Shown here piece after piece: positions 11,301-24,045 of a stretch of 64,000 bases of DNA. A program made the position numbers and the translations under genes. Origin of the DNA: Gentiana macrophylla (lineage: Eukaryota; Streptophyta; Magnoliopsida; Gentianales; Gentianaceae); NCBI GenBank assembly GCA_026214975.1, contig CM047815.1, positions 84,526,800 through 84,590,799 of the forward strand, given 5' to 3'. Position 1 is the first letter of the stretch, and each line of letters opens with the position of its first letter. The notes beneath the pieces were generated by a model. It made no database searches and was not told where the DNA came from. It was given only the letters and a program-made list of their open reading frames with translations.

Positions 11301-14300
11301 AAGCTTGAATATAGTTGATGAAAGCATATTCAAAGCTTGCCAAAAAACTACTCCTTGTAGCTATGTTGTTCAACACTGGTCTAGATACTATATGGCATAT
11401 AAGATCTTTCAAAGGGTAGGCCTGTAGCAACCTTGTGAAAGTGGCTTTGTCAGCAGGTTTTGTTAGAATGTCAGCAGGTTGATCTTTGGTGTTGATGGGA
11501 AGTGGATTTAGGACTTTTGCAATGTATTTTTCTCTTACAAATGACTATCTATCTCGATGTGTTTTGTTCTTTCGTGGAAAACAGGATTTTCCACAATATC
11601 TAGGGCACTTTGGCTGTCACGATATAAAGGAACAATGTCTTTGTAAACAATCTGGAAGTCCTTGAGTAGGTAGATTAACCACTGAATCTCACAGGCTGTA
11701 ATGGCCATTGCCCTGTATTCTGCTTCACTTTAACCCCTAGAAACTATAGGTTGCTTCTTGGATTTCCAAGAGATCAAGGCATCCCCTAGATATACCAGGT
11801 AACTTGATGGTAGCCTCCTTGTTTTGGTACATCCTGCCCAATCTGCATCACTAAAGGCCTTTAATTTGATTGTGCCTTTGCTAGGAAATAATAGACCTTT
11901 GCCTGGACATGATTTTAAGAACCTGAGTAATCTATGTGCAGCCTGTAAATGAGCTTCATTAGGACAGTCTAAAAATTGACTAAGCTGATGTACAGGGAAA
12001 GCTATGGCTGGTCTGGTGTTTGATAAATAGAGAAGCTTTCCAACTAGACTCCTGTAGTAAGTGTTGGACTCTAGGGTAGGTGCTTCAACAGAGGTTAGGT
12101 TTTTTGATGTGTCCATAGGTGTAGAAACTGGCTTGCAGTCTTGGAAATCAGAATGTTTTAGTAGATCAAGACAATACTTCCTTTGATTAATGACTATGCC
12201 TTGTTTGGATCTTGTTACTTCAAAACCTAGAAAATACTTCAATGTGCCTAGGTCCTTGATTGTAAATGCTTTATGTAGGTAATCTTTCAAATGTTGAATT
12301 TCTGTCATTTGTAAGCTTCCTACTATGATGTCATCAACATAAACTAATAGAGCAATGAAGTTGTCCCCAGATCCTTTGGTGAAGAGACTATGATCATTTT
12401 GTGATTGCCTGTAACCATATTCGATGAGTTTTGAGTTAACTTGGCATTCCATTGCACGCTTGATTGTCTAAGTCCATAGAGATCGATTTAGTTTACAAAC
12501 TAAACCTTTGCTTGCAAACCTGGTGGTGGTCTCATATGGACTTCTTCATCTAGATCACCATCAAAAAATGCGTTGTTTACATCTAATTGATGCAACAGCC
12601 AACCTTTCTGAGCTGCTAATGCCATGGAAAGTCTAATTGTTGTCTGCTTTGCTACTGGGAGAATGTTTCGAGGAAATCTATGCCTTCTGTTTGTGTAAAA
12701 CCTTTAGCAACCAGTCTAGCTTTATATCTTTCTATAGATCCATATGATTTTCTTTTGATTCTATATACCCATTTGCATCCTATGGGTTTTACATTCTTTG
12801 GCTGTGGAACCGGAGTCCATGCATTTGTTTTCTCTAAAGCTTGTAGTTCCAAATCCATTGCTTGTTGCCACCTTGGATCTGTCACTGCTTCATTGAAAGT
12901 GTTGGGCTCTTTTTCCTCACTAATATTGCCTATAAAACTTTGATAAGTAGATGAGACATTAGAATAAGACATAACAGTGTCAAGAGAGTGAGGTGATGTC
13001 CTTGTAACATTATTAGTACAAACATAATCATGTAAGTAAGGAGGAGTAGTTCTAAAAATGTTTGATCTTCTGTGATTTTGTGAAGGAGCATCAGTGGTAG
13101 GATTTGATGCAGTGACATGATCAGAATCGTGGCTAAGTGATTGTGAATCTGTAGATGATGGCAATGTAACATGAGTGTTATTAGTATCAAACATTAAAGG
13201 CAAGGGTAGACATGGATTATCTTCATCATGAGAATTCATGAAAGGAAAAGAATTTTCATGAAATGTTACATCTCTGGAAACTGAGATGTTTCTAGTTTCA
13301 ATGTCCAGTACTTTGTAAACTTTGATGTTAGGTTCAAAACCTAAAAAGACAGATTGTCTACTCCTAGAATCAAATTTTCCTCTTCCTTGAACAGGGGTGG
13401 AAACAAAACATAAACAACCAAACACCATTAACATGTTAAAATCATGTTACATCTATGTAATAATTTGCAAAGGTGTTTTATTTTCAAGTAAATGAGTAGG
13501 AGTAATGTTTATTAAATGGACATCATGAGATACACAGTGACCCCAGTACCCTAAGGGTATGTTAGATTGAAACTTTAAAACCATAGCAACATTCAAAATA
13601 TGTTGATTCTTCCTTTCAATCAAGCCATTCTGTTGTGGTGTCCTAACACAGGACTTTTGATGTACAATACCTTCTACATCTATATATCTTTGTTTCATCT
13701 TTGAATTCTCCTCAATGATCAGACCTAATGGTCTTCACACATTTATCAAAATGATTCTGCACATAGATACAGAAAATTGCAAAATCCAAGTATATTTGCT
13801 TTGATCATCTACTATAGACAAAATATAATATTCACCATCCACAGTAGGAACTCTATTTGGTCCCCAAATATCTACATGAATCAAATCAAATACAGACATA
13901 GTAGATGATGTACTAACAGGAAACTTTAGCTTCTTTTGTTGTGCCAGAGGACATACAACACAATTATGTACATGCAACTTTATTCTAGAGTCTAAAAGTT
14001 TCAAAGACTTCATTCTATCCACAGATGGATGCCCTAATCTAAAATGCCACAAAAGGGAATCAGAAAAATCACAAGTATTACACAGAATTTGAGATTTATT
14101 CAGACAAGCATTGTGATCTTGATCAGATTTGTTGCAGAAAATGTACAAGCCACCCTCTAATTCAGCTGTACCAATCTTCCTCAAAGTTTGTATGTGACTA
14201 TCATTGATCAATTTTCTTACTGAGATTAGGTTATAGGTGAAAGATGGGATACAAAACACATTTCTCAAAATTATATGTGTATTTAATATGACTTTGACTA

Positions 14301-15637
14301 TGTGTGTGACATTAACATGAGAACCATTTGGTAGATTAACTTACAAGCCTTGAATAGTCTGAACATCAAATAGTTTTTTAAATCAAAAGTTATACGGTCA
14401 GTAGCCCCTGAATCTATGATCCAGTGATGGCTACTGCCCTTGATACCTGAGAGATTAGTAGAAAGTGTCTGCGGTCATTACTCTTTTGAATTACGATGGT
14501 TGCTTCAGTTGAAGTCCTTGGATCAAAGACAACAAATGATCATCACGAGATTTTGTGATTGGCGTGTCATTTGTTGTTTGAAGCTGTGCCTTGATGATCA
14601 TTAGAAGGATCTTCAAAACCTTGTTCTTCTAGGCCTTGATCAAAAGTAGTAACATTGTTTGCCACAACTCCACTATAACCTCTGCCAGATCCTCCATTGA
14701 ATCCTCTGCCAGATCCTTTAAAATTGGGTGGAAAACCAAACTTCTTGTAACACATTTCAACTATATGACCTTCCTTGCCACAATAAACACAATGAGGTTT
14801 CTTGTTATTGCCTCTACCAATTCCAGAACTTCCTCCTTGCCCCCTGCCCTGGCCACCAAATCTTGGATTAACAACAACATTACTTTCCAGATCTCTTTGA
14901 CTATTGACGGCCAACAAAATAGACTCAGAACTGGAATTTGAGTAGTTCATCTGCTCTTTATGATTGAGAGCCATTACAAAAGCTGTCTTGACATCCGGAA
15001 GAGGCGAAGTCATCAAAACTTGTGACTTAACTGCTCCAAAATTGCCATTCAAACCTTTCAAGAACCCAGTCATATAAGAATTGGCAAAATGTTTCAGGGC
15101 AGCACAAGTGCATGAAGGAATTGGTTTTAATACCAGATATTGCTCCCAAATTGATTTCAACTTGGTGAAATACTCAGTCACAGACAATGTACCTTATTTA
15201 ACCCTTTCAATTTCCTCTTCAAGATTTGATAATCTATAAGCATCAGCTCTACCAAACCTATCTTGAAGATCTAGTCAAATTTCTCTAGCTGTATCAAAGT
15301 ACATAACACTTTCAGAAATATTGGAAATCATGGAATTAATAAGCCAAGATGTAACTAAATCATTAAGTTGCATCCAGTGTTCATAACCAGGATCATCTTC
15401 AGGAGGCATGACAGAAGTACCATTGATAAAAGACAATTTACCTCTTGAAGACAAAGCCTCGTAAAACGCGCTCTCCTCCGATGATGAAAATTCTGCATTC
15501 CTTTTCAGCAGAGGTTGTACCAATACTAAGCTTGGATTATACGTGTTATTCGAGTGATTCACGGTCGAGTTCCTTGATTGGACATGACAACACCAGAACG
15601 AATAACCGAGAAACCAAAGAAGAAGAAAAGCGAGCAA
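11299..15637 (-). pseudogene. Copia gag-pol, disrupted
   Basis: Minus-strand polyprotein of the element at 10888-16085. Gag: N-terminal part 15637-15275 with a YFDTAREI block, then a stop, then 15187-14567 with a CVYCGKEGHIVEMC zinc knuckle. Protease: DSGAT at about 14406-14420. Integrase: LLWHFRLGHPS, HVDIWGP (14268-13735), and PQQNG..ERKNQH (13698-13453). RT: 13434-12652 and 12452-11730, including LVYVDDI. RNase H: SDADWAGC, then SEAEYRAMA, ending with PADILTKPAD at about 11460. Breaks include stops after gag position 15275, a one-base loss at the ETFSP motif near 12650, and a TAA within the RNase H domain near 11730. The domains are those of a mobile element polyprotein; the copy is inactive as it stands. 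Confidence 0.93.
11335..11374. repeat. Extra partial copy of the LTR end
   Basis: GCTTGCCAAAAAACTACTCC...GTTGTTCAACAC repeats the last 40 bp or so of the adjacent LTR (about 11253-11292), but lies inside the internal region. On the minus strand it is read through by the C-terminal end of pol, which stops at TGA 11299-11301. Confidence 0.85.
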
Positions 15638-15671
15638 ACGAAGAAGATAAACCAGCAGAATTAAGCATGTT

Positions 15672-15683
15672 GCTCTGCTACCA
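15672..15683 (-). other. Primer binding site (initiator Met tRNA)
   Basis: On the minus strand it reads TGGTAGCAGAGC, directly next to the 5' LTR. The plant copia norm is TGGTATCAGAGC, so one base differs. Confidence 0.85.
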
Positions 15684-16085
15684 TGTTGAAAATGATTTAA
15701 AGAAAAGAAAACTTCAATAAAACTCCATTGATGAACTTCAAGTTTGAATACAGAAAAGGCGGGAAAGATTTTGGGGAAGATGAACTCAACAATTGAGCTT
15801 ACAGAATAAAATTGAACTAAAAAACTTAACTACAATAATTCTTAATGATCCTATTTATACAGCAGGAAGCCTTAGTTTGTTGTAACAGCTTTAACCGCTT
15901 CTTAACCGTCTTTCTTCTAGAGTGTTCGACGAAATGTGTCAAAGGAATCATAGTAGCCTGCTGAACGGGTTCAACACCCTACGAGTTTAGCACCCTGCTG
16001 AGTGGTGAGCCTGCTGAGCAATCTGCCTGCTGAACAATCATTCACTTGCCAAAAAATTGCTCCTTTGTAGCTATGTTGTTCAACA
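15684..16085 (-). repeat. 5' LTR of copia element
   Basis: 402 bp, TGTTGAAAA to TTGTTCAACA, followed by the TSD CAAAG. Confidence 0.95.
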
Positions 16086-16090
16086 CAAAG

Positions 16091-16544
16091 TGACCCTAAT
16101 ATTTATAGTTCATATATAGCAGGTTTTTCCGTCTTTTTAAAGCTATTAGTTGCATCATAGCTTTAATAGGGAAATATAACCGGCCTAGGTTCTTGAATTT
16201 TCCGGCGTCAACCCTAACAATTCTGCTTCAATTCCTTCTTCATCATTCACCTGACTTTGAGTTTCTTTGTACGTGCATTTTCAAATGATTGTAGGAGGCG
16301 GCCCATACCCCCAGATTTCTTTCATTTCATTAGTCATCATTTATTTATGGTATAAAGTTCATTACCTTACCGTGCGTTTCTACCGTGTTTCTGGAATTGG
16401 GAGAATTTTATGTTTTTAAGTTAATAATTTATCAGAACTTTAATCAGAATTAGCGTTTCTCAGATTATAGTAACGTATGATAGGTCCCCTAATGTAGGTA
16501 AGCGTTTCTCAGATTACAGTAGCCTATGATAGGTCTTCTCCTAC
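16091..16544. other. Spacer between copia element and solo LTR
   Basis: No gene recognised. A short direct repeat (AGCGTTTCTCAGATTA.AGTA followed by TATGATAGGTC) occurs at about 16451-16482 and 16500-16532. Confidence 0.45.
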
Positions 16545-17177
16545 TGTTGGATGCATGGAAGAAAAGAAAATCAGAATACTTACGGAAACGAAACACTCTG
16601 AACCGATCGATTTATTGAGTTAATAAAATGATTACACACTCCTATCAAGTATTAACAGGATAGGGATCTAACCAACCAAGAAAAACAAACGGAAGCAATT
16701 CAAACGTAAAATATTAATGACAAACTGCCAAAACATAGAAATAAGAAGAACACATAAATTTAATATGGTTTTTCGACGTTGTACCGACTACTCCACAGAC
16801 AGAAACGGATATATTTTGTTATGCATAGAAATTCACAAAGATTTCACACTGCAGTGATTACAATGATTGGTTGTTTATAGCCTTAGAAACCTAACCCTAA
16901 CCACAATTAATTAACTTGTCGGATTTCCTATAAATGCCCCCAGATGTGAGCGACTCTGCGGCTCACACGGCTATGTAACCAAACAACTCGGATGTAGAAC
17001 CCAAAGCGATACTCAGCGGACTCTACTGGACTCGGTCTGGCGACGAGATGGATCTCAATTTGCACTTCACCCAAACCGACTTCCCAGACTTGAGTACTTT
17101 TGATCAGCAAACCATCATTCTAAGCTAACTCTAGATTAGTATCATCAGATGTAGAGATCAAGTCACACTTTGACAAC

Positions 17178-17179
<2 letters not shown>
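16545..17179 (-). repeat. Probable solo LTR of a copia family
   Basis: 635 bp starting TGTTGGATGC and ending TTTGACAACA, so the ends are the usual inverted TGTTG/CAACA. Inside is a block (TTTAATATGGTTTTTCGACG, then a CCGACTACTCCACAGA motif) that matches LTRs at 28359-28889 and 63865-64000. No internal region or PBS adjoins it. The right flank goes straight into an (AT)n run, so the target duplication cannot be checked there. Orientation is inferred from the related LTRs. Confidence 0.65.

Positions 17180-17218
<39 letters not shown>
17180..17218. repeat. (AT)n microsatellite
   Basis: A TA dinucleotide run immediately next to the end of the solo LTR. Confidence 0.93.
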
Positions 17219-17220
<2 letters not shown>

Positions 17221-17659
17221 TCTCTATCTTTCTTTGAATATCATTTTTACCTTGTAATGTGATGGTACATCTAAAGATGATTCTGCTGGAACTATAAATC
17301 TAACGATTGCAATACGTGACATAATCGTGTCCAATTCCATTTTTATAAATCTCATAATCGTATTGTTTTCTCCAGTTTGGGAAGCTTTGTCGTGGAATAT
17401 GTAGGTAGGAATTATTGTTCAAGGTAACAGATCGAGCTACCGTTTGAGAACACTTATGAGATTCTATCTTAATTACCACGACTCGTGGTTGATTTCCATT
17501 TCTTTCTTGGTGATTCGATAGACAACGTATACTTTTTTGGGTTCGGTGTTATTGTGGTGGAGGTTGTTTTGACATTCGATCTCTTTAGTCTTCAGAGTCG
17601 AATTTAAGTACAAATTTCAACTCAAGATAAGTCAAATGTAAAATTTAAAGTAGAGGCGT

Positions 17660-18220
17660 AAGGATAAAAAAAAAATGGTTGAAGAATAGCGCGTATTCTT
17701 ATATGTATTTACTACGTATGGTTGTAGCGACGTGTAATGCTTGTCGCGGGTTTTGTCATACTCAACCACTATCTATTTTTCTTGTCCTTTTTTCTCATTT
17801 TAGATCAAAAACAGTCCTCCACAACCTTTAACCTAAAATTTAATTTGATCTTTGTAAAATCGAATTTTTTTGAAGTATAATGTCCGGTAAATAATCGTGG
17901 TGCCAATAATATTATCCTAACATGCACAAAGGGAAGTTTTAATATAACAACATAATTTTGAATCACCGATCTTGTATGACATATTAATAAATATGACATC
18001 ATTACTAATTAAATATATATTGTTTCACTTGTTATTACAATTAAATTAAAGGTTAAAGGTTGTAAAAAACTGTTTTTGATCTAAAATGAGGAAAAGAATG
18101 AGAAAAAAGATAGTAGTCGAGAAGGAATGAAACGCAGCGTATGTTCACTACGTGTATTCACTACGTATTCTTTACAACCAAATGTAATGCACGTGTAATG
18201 CGTGCTAGCGTTTTTCATCT
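17660..18220. mobile_element. Foldback (inverted-repeat) element
   Basis: Two inverted arms flank about 210 bp. The left inner arm at about 17795-17835 (TTTTAGATCAAAAACAG, then CCACAACCTTTAACC) pairs with 18045-18090 (GGTTAAAGGTTGTAAAAAA, then CTGTTTTTGATCTAAAATGA). Outside these, GTATTTACTACGTA and GACGTGTAATGC on the left have weaker counterparts on the right at about 18140-18205. No protein is encoded. Exact ends and TSD were not resolved. It is probably a MITE-like element. Confidence 0.55.
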
Positions 18221-19110
18221 CAACCAGATTTTTTTTTTTCATTTTTTTCCTATTTTATATATCTTTTTGTCATACAGCGCTTGTAAATTAAAAGAAATCA
18301 ATATAATTTGGGTTTTTATTTTTTATTTTTTTAAGGAAATAACTTTTCATCTTCTCACTTGATCAAATTGTGTTTCATGTGTCCTTATCATTTTCAAAAT
18401 TACTGGACGATACTCTCGATCAAACCCCTCCCAAACCACACCCCCCCACCCCCACCCCTTACCCCAATCTAGCTTCTTTAAATTCTGACAGAGCCTCTCC
18501 ATTCTTGAATTTCCCATTAGTTGTAGTAGTAGTATTTCTCACTCTCGTTAAATTTCCGAGATTCACTCCCATTATAAATCCAAAAAAATTGAACCAAATC
18601 CCGCTTCAATCTTTCACTGATTTTTCTACTTAATGATGGAAACTCTATCAATTTCCGTAGAGGCGTTGGAATAACAACATACTAATAAAGCATGCCTTAC
18701 ACGATGACATGCTTAATTGTTAATGAGATTTTAGCAAAAACCTTGTTTGGGACTACGACTCGATTGCTATGGAGATCTGAAGCAGGATGGATTGGTATCA
18801 AGTTGATGTGTTAACGACGGTTCACATGCATGGATGAGAAGCAAATCAAATTAGAGATTACACCGTATAAAATGAAGCATGCGTTAAAAGAGAAGCTAGA
18901 AAACAATGTTCCAAGTTCATTGGAGATCTCAAGCTAGCGCTCACTGATCTTGAAAATATGTTTGAAAGGTTTAGGTACATGGTGCAAGTACAATTTGGCT
19001 ATAATTGTTTTTAGGCTGCATAATATGTTTGGCTATAATTTTTATTGTAGGCAACACAATATGTTTGTTAGGCAGCATAATATGTTTATATTAGACATAA
19101 GTTTTTGGAG
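18221..19110. other. Spacer, no gene recognised
   Basis: A C-rich patch (CCCCTCCCAAACCACACCCC) sits near 18430. Small reading frames (18141-18362, 18370-18633) match nothing known. AATATGTTTG is repeated several times at 18955-19090. Confidence 0.4.
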
Positions 19111-19320
19111 TACCACTACAACAAAAATGCCTTTTTGCAGCAGATGTTTTTGCCACGACAAAATGTCGCTAGCTTCTAATGCTAACTTTTAGCCACAGCT
19201 GTCGTGCCAAATAAGAAAAAACATAAATATTTTAAAGTCCTCTGTCGAAGGGTAACAAGTTTCCTCTTTTTATACATTTAAACGATTTTAATTGAAATTT
19301 CATTTTGTATATGAGAGCTT

Positions 19321-20520
19321 CTTAGGGTGACCACAACAGGTTCATTTATGGGTTCCCTAAATGGGTTATAGGGAGGGGATCCAGGCTTGAAGCCCACAAT
19401 GGTTCCCAATTTAATTCCCTATTTCTATTTGAAACTAAGGGACTCCCTGAAAATAGGGAACCACTTAAAGATGAATAGTAAACCAATTGGAGTAAAAAAA
19501 TAATATTTTGTTCATATCTTGCAAGTTGTGATACCTATAAAAAAAACACCGATCAAACCAAAAATAAATAAAAATTGTTGTTACACATTTAATAGGATAT
19601 GTCATACCCATAATTACCGGAGTCATAAAAAAACAAAGTCACCCATATTTTAATCAAAAATTATCTTAATATCTCTGTTCATGGTTTTATCTTAGTGTTT
19701 CTTGTTGGATTTGTGTTTAGATGTATGCTGGTTTCATCACTTCTGCTGATCTCTGAATCAAGTCATTTTTTACTTGACTGTACAATTTTTGTGTTTTTGG
19801 AACTCTTTTCTTCCTCAATGTTAGATTTTCTGGGTTTGAATGCTCCTTCGCCTTGAAATTGGGTCTGTGTATCCAAGAGAGATTTTTAGGGATTTTAGTT
19901 TAAAAGGGTTCCCGAGGGGATATGTTTGTTTAAAGAACCACTAAAAAGAGGATAAAAAGCGGTGAAAATTAAAAATACACTAAATTCAATTTCATTTCGT
20001 TTTTCCCGCCTTCCAAATTGAGATTTAAAGTTCTCTCTTGGCGCATTTTTCTACAACCCATCTTCTTCCTCCACTAATTTTCTTCTCCACCATCTTCTTC
20101 CTCCACTCATTTTCTTCTCCACCATCTTCTTCTTCAACATATCTTCTGGCGGGTGGGGGTTCATGGCGGGTTTAGGGTGGGTTTTCCGGCTGGTTTTTGG
20201 GTTTTCCGGCGGGTTTTGGGGGGTTCATGGCGGGTTTAGGGTGGGTTTTCCGGCGGGTTTTGGGTTTTCCAATGGGTTTTCAGGGTTCATGGGGTTTTTA
20301 GGGGTTTAGCGGGTTCATGGGGTTTTCCTGCGGGTTTTTGGGTGGGTTTTCCGGCGGGGGTTGAGTTTTCCGGCAGGTTTTGGGTTTTCCGGCGGGTTTT
20401 GGGTTTAGGGGAAGGGTATAAATGGAAAAAAAAATAAATGAACCTATTTGGACAATTAAAATTGAAAGGAACCTATTTAAAAAATAGAGGCCTTTGACTG
20501 ACCCTCTTAAACGAAGGCCC
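19321..20520. repeat. Internal repeat region of the CACTA element with G-rich minisatellite
   Basis: Within the CACTA element, 20150-20410 is an imperfect G-rich tandem array of a unit close to GGGTTTTCCGGCGGGTTTT. The flanks (GGTTCATTTATGGGTTCCC near 19340 and GAACCTATTTGGACAATT near 20440) look like ends of a nested insertion, but a clean TSD was not found. No protein. Confidence 0.55.
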
Positions 20521-22063
20521 AGATTTTTATCATATATATATTGAACTTAATTATAGGTGTATTGTTTGCCTCTCTGTTCTATCTGTATTTGGTGTTAAAC
20601 TAATATGCTGTTGATTATATACACGGGCACCATCCTCTATGTATTGTAGTTTTATTCCTTTCATTTGCATTTTTCCCATGGTTCTTACAATAGCTGAGTC
20701 ACAGGTATTGATATATATCTTTGTACACAAAGTGCATATTTGCCAAAAGAAAAAGGCCAATTTGGAACAGTGTATGCTATGTTACCTGGGCTCTTTCCCT
20801 GGTCGTTTGTTTATATTCATGCCCTATGAATATTTTATTCTTATTCAATTCTTGTTGCCAGTCATTTTTCGATATCTTGATTGATTTCATTTTGACAATA
20901 GTACTGAAAGATACATGGTTTGTGTTAGACTTGAAGTGTTCCAACTCCCTTAATGTTACAGACTTTAGTCCTCTGGCCCTTGCTCTTATGCTGAAATTGC
21001 TGAAGCTTTATTGCAATGCTTTAAAACACAAACTGACCTGCACGGTTGGACTAGAAACACTTCGATCTAGTTAGTTTTATGATCTAGGTTGAGACCATAA
21101 CCTAAATAACTCCAATACTCACTAAAACGCATTAACCACACTGTCTGCCCAATAAACCACTGACCCATTTGCGGGTTGTCTGACCTGTATGTGTATGGTG
21201 TGTTGTCGTATGTATAAAGTAAGATTCATATCTAACCTGTATATCGTCAACATAGTTACGTTGCTCTGTTTGTTTGATTGCAATATCATAACATAGTCTC
21301 AAACGTTGTTTCTTTGATTGCTTTAGGGTGCTTGATTGCACTCTGTCTGATTTTATTATTTGTTTGCCTCACTTGTTATATATGTGATTTTAACAGCATA
21401 TAAACTTCTCGGAGCTGGTCGGAACTGATGGACTACAGTCTCTAAAATAACTTAGAAAAGCCATTCTTGGGAAGGGGGTTTCCTTTTGAAACATATTATA
21501 TGTCTGTTTAGCATCCTATTTGTTTGCAATCTTGGCTGCAAACTTATGTTCTTTTACCTTTTCAATTCAAGAACTAAACGATTTAAGTTTTTATTGGAAC
21601 TGAGCTTGCACAGATCTGCCACATTTTCAGTAGGTGTGTTTCTGATGCAACTGCCTTGAGTTATGCCATGTTTCAGATTAGGTTAACCGCAAATTTTTCC
21701 ATCTACTTTCTTTGCTGATAGCAATAGGTATTGGTTATGACTTGCGGTGTAAAGCTTTTATCTTGTGCTTTATGCTGAACTTAGGGATCGTCAAATTGTG
21801 AAAAAAAATTAAAGACTGCAATTTAATATAGTTGTTTAATACTGTTCTTCTACTCCAACTCTCCACACCCTATTTGAAGTTGAAACTTTTGAACTTAACA
21901 TTGGCCTCATTTTGTCTTTTGTATGACTTTGTGCACTACATGTTAACCAAACTCTTTGTTATAGAAGTTAATATCCACTAGTTGAGTTATTGTTTGTTGA
22001 CATTTCAGTCCCACTTGCCTTGTGTGAACATTAAACTCATTTTTCGTTTTACAGGTATACATA

Positions 22064-24045
22064 ATGGTTGGACCCACGGCGGCTCGTGTGCAGGTTCGGC
22101 AGGTGGAGCACAACCACCACATGACAATCCATGTAGGATACCGTCAAACTGTCAATCGGGTATGTTATTTGTTAGCAATCTTACTGGATGAAATAGGATT
22201 CATCTTCTGGTTTATGAAGAACATAACATCAGTTAAGGTTGGAGTTGGTTATGTGGGTGGGTGGAGTGGGGGGAGGGGACAAATCACTTACTTGGATGGT
22301 AACTGCATTTCCTCGATCATTTGGAATTTATAGCCAGATCTCTTTCTTAGTAATCATAGTCTTGTATTCTGTTTATTCACTTATTCATTTATACACAAAC
22401 ACACTGGGAATTGGCTACAAATTTTGTCTCTGCTTATTCCCTATATAGTTGTAATGTTTTGTGCAACTGTTTGATATTTCTGCATTCAAAACAGTTGGCC
22501 TATTTTACCTATTCTTGTTAGGATTCATGTATTTTAGTTGTTCTTGTACAAGGACTTAAAGCTTCCTCACATTGTCACTAACTTAGCAGTTAGTATCTAT
22601 ATAAGTTATATTTGCATGAATTGAGAATCCGCACCATTTATGCTTTAAAAAAAACCAGCTATCATGGTCTGAAGTTTAAAAGAGATAATAATATCCATAA
22701 AGCTTGATGAGAGTTTGTTTCCGAAAATCGATTGTCTTTGTTTTTTTCAAGAATTGATGGATATACGCCGAGAGTGTTATATATCTTCTTAATGTGTGTT
22801 TTAATATCACAGTTCAGTGGTTTGTAATTTATATCTAATGGCAACTATCAAACAAATCAATAAATTAAACAAGTTTGGCATCGTATTATGATTCTCCTGA
22901 GACTGTTATTTGCTAGACAACCTATGCTTCTTGTATCTTTTGCTGCAAAAGCAAATATGGATCTGATTGATCTTTTTACAAGGACTGTTATTTGCTAGAC
23001 AACCTATGCTTCTTGTATCTTTTGCTGCAAAAGCAAATATGGATCTGATTGATCTTTTTATCATTGTAATTCATGAGGATTTTGTTTTCTTTTTCACTTA
23101 TCAAATAATGTAACGCAGTCTCTGTTATTTCCAGTGATAAGTAAACTTGTTGCATATTTCCCTCGGTCATAGCCCTCCCTGTTATGTTGTAGTTTGTTTA
23201 TGACAAGAAAAGCTAATGTTAGATAAGTTTGTTTCATGCTTATAGTGCACACTATGCACTGCTGTGAAATAATGGAATATAACCCATGTTACCACTATTC
23301 ATTTTTATACAGGAACAATTGAGGCGTAAACAGTGGCAATTGCCGAAGCGTAAATGGGTGAGCTACCATGGCGGAGATCTTTGCCTCGGTATCGTGTGAT
23401 GCTTGTAAGTGTATATTATCATTAAAAGTTTAACATTTACGATACAACATGTGTTCTAATGTAGCATTTCCTTGATATAGGACAATTCACAATCACAAGA
23501 TCCGGATGATTTGCATCGCCATGGAGATCAGTGGGTGAATGATGAAGCAAAGGAAGCACATGTAAGTATACTTGTCTTCAATGTATATCCATTACACAAC
23601 TTTCTAATCTTCCATAGTCTAATAATTAAATGTTCGAATATCAGTGCGCTATGAAGGAGCGGGTTGCGGCCCACAGCCCCCATGGCCCACGGCCCACGGC
23701 ATAACTCTCACCCCTGCAGACGAGATCACCATCATAGGAGACGTTTTAGGTAGGCGTCGAGGTCATATCACTAGAGTGGGACCAAGTGTCCCACGTGAAA
23801 CTTTGTCATCCACTCAGCCATCGACGTCATTTGTCTCCCGGCAGGAGCATGAGACTTTGTTGAAAGGGTTCTCTATGTTGATGGCGTACATCAAGGAGAG
23901 GGATCCAGACGCACGACTGCCAGATTTTACGATACCTTCTCAGTCAGGTTCATGTACTCCTTTTACGATACCTTCTCAGTCAGGTTCATGTACTCCTTCA
24001 TTATCGAGTGGTCCTGCGTCTGATAGGGATGATGTCGATCAGTAG
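22064..24045 (+). pseudogene. CACTA-encoded plant transposase-associated (Ptta/En/Spm-like) coding region, decayed
   Basis: Several exon-like blocks sit on the element's plus strand. An ATG at 22064 opens a block that ends in a GTATGTTA donor near 22160. A block starting EQLRRKQWQLPKRKW (about 23313) follows an acceptor TATACAG. Another, DNSQSQDPDD..GDQWVNDEAKEAH (23481-23561), lies between CAG-type and GTAAGT signals. The last (23644-24045) has ITIIGDVLGRRRGHI, which resembles the VLGRRRG block near the end of plant Transposase_24-type proteins. Frames do not join cleanly (a stop near 23398 and a shift near 23690). A 36-bp in-frame duplication encodes FTIPSQSGSCTP twice (23929-24000). Family assignment is moderate; exon borders are tentative. 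Confidence 0.5.
22901..23061. repeat. 82-bp tandem duplication inside the CACTA element
   Basis: GACTGTTATTTGCTAGACAA starts at 22901 and again at 22983. The two copies are virtually identical up to CTTTTTA, which suggests a recent duplication. Confidence 0.95.

Larger units (their letters stand above)
10888..16085 (-). mobile_element. Complete Ty1/copia LTR retrotransposon
   Basis: A 5198-bp element on the minus strand, bounded by LTRs (10888-11291 and 15684-16085) that start TGTTGAAAA and end TTGTTCAACA. The 5-bp direct repeat CAAAG flanks it at 10883-10887 and 16086-16090. A tRNA-Met primer site adjoins the right (5') LTR and a short purine tract adjoins the left (3') LTR. Gene order gag, protease, integrase, RT, RNase H is that of copia. 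The LTRs are still similar, differing by scattered substitutions plus a more diverged patch at about 11147-11230 versus 15945-16030. Stops and frameshifts in gag-pol make the copy non-autonomous. Confidence 0.95.

Noticed and set aside
12680..13190. Plus- and minus-strand frames within the copia RT region
   Set aside because: They overlap real copia coding in other frames.
22239..22448. Gly/Val-rich frame in the CACTA interior
   Set aside because: It lies after an apparent splice donor; most likely intron.
23644..24045. Start codon at 23644
   Set aside because: The first codon is GTG and an AG acceptor precedes it, so it is better read as an exon of a longer CACTA gene.
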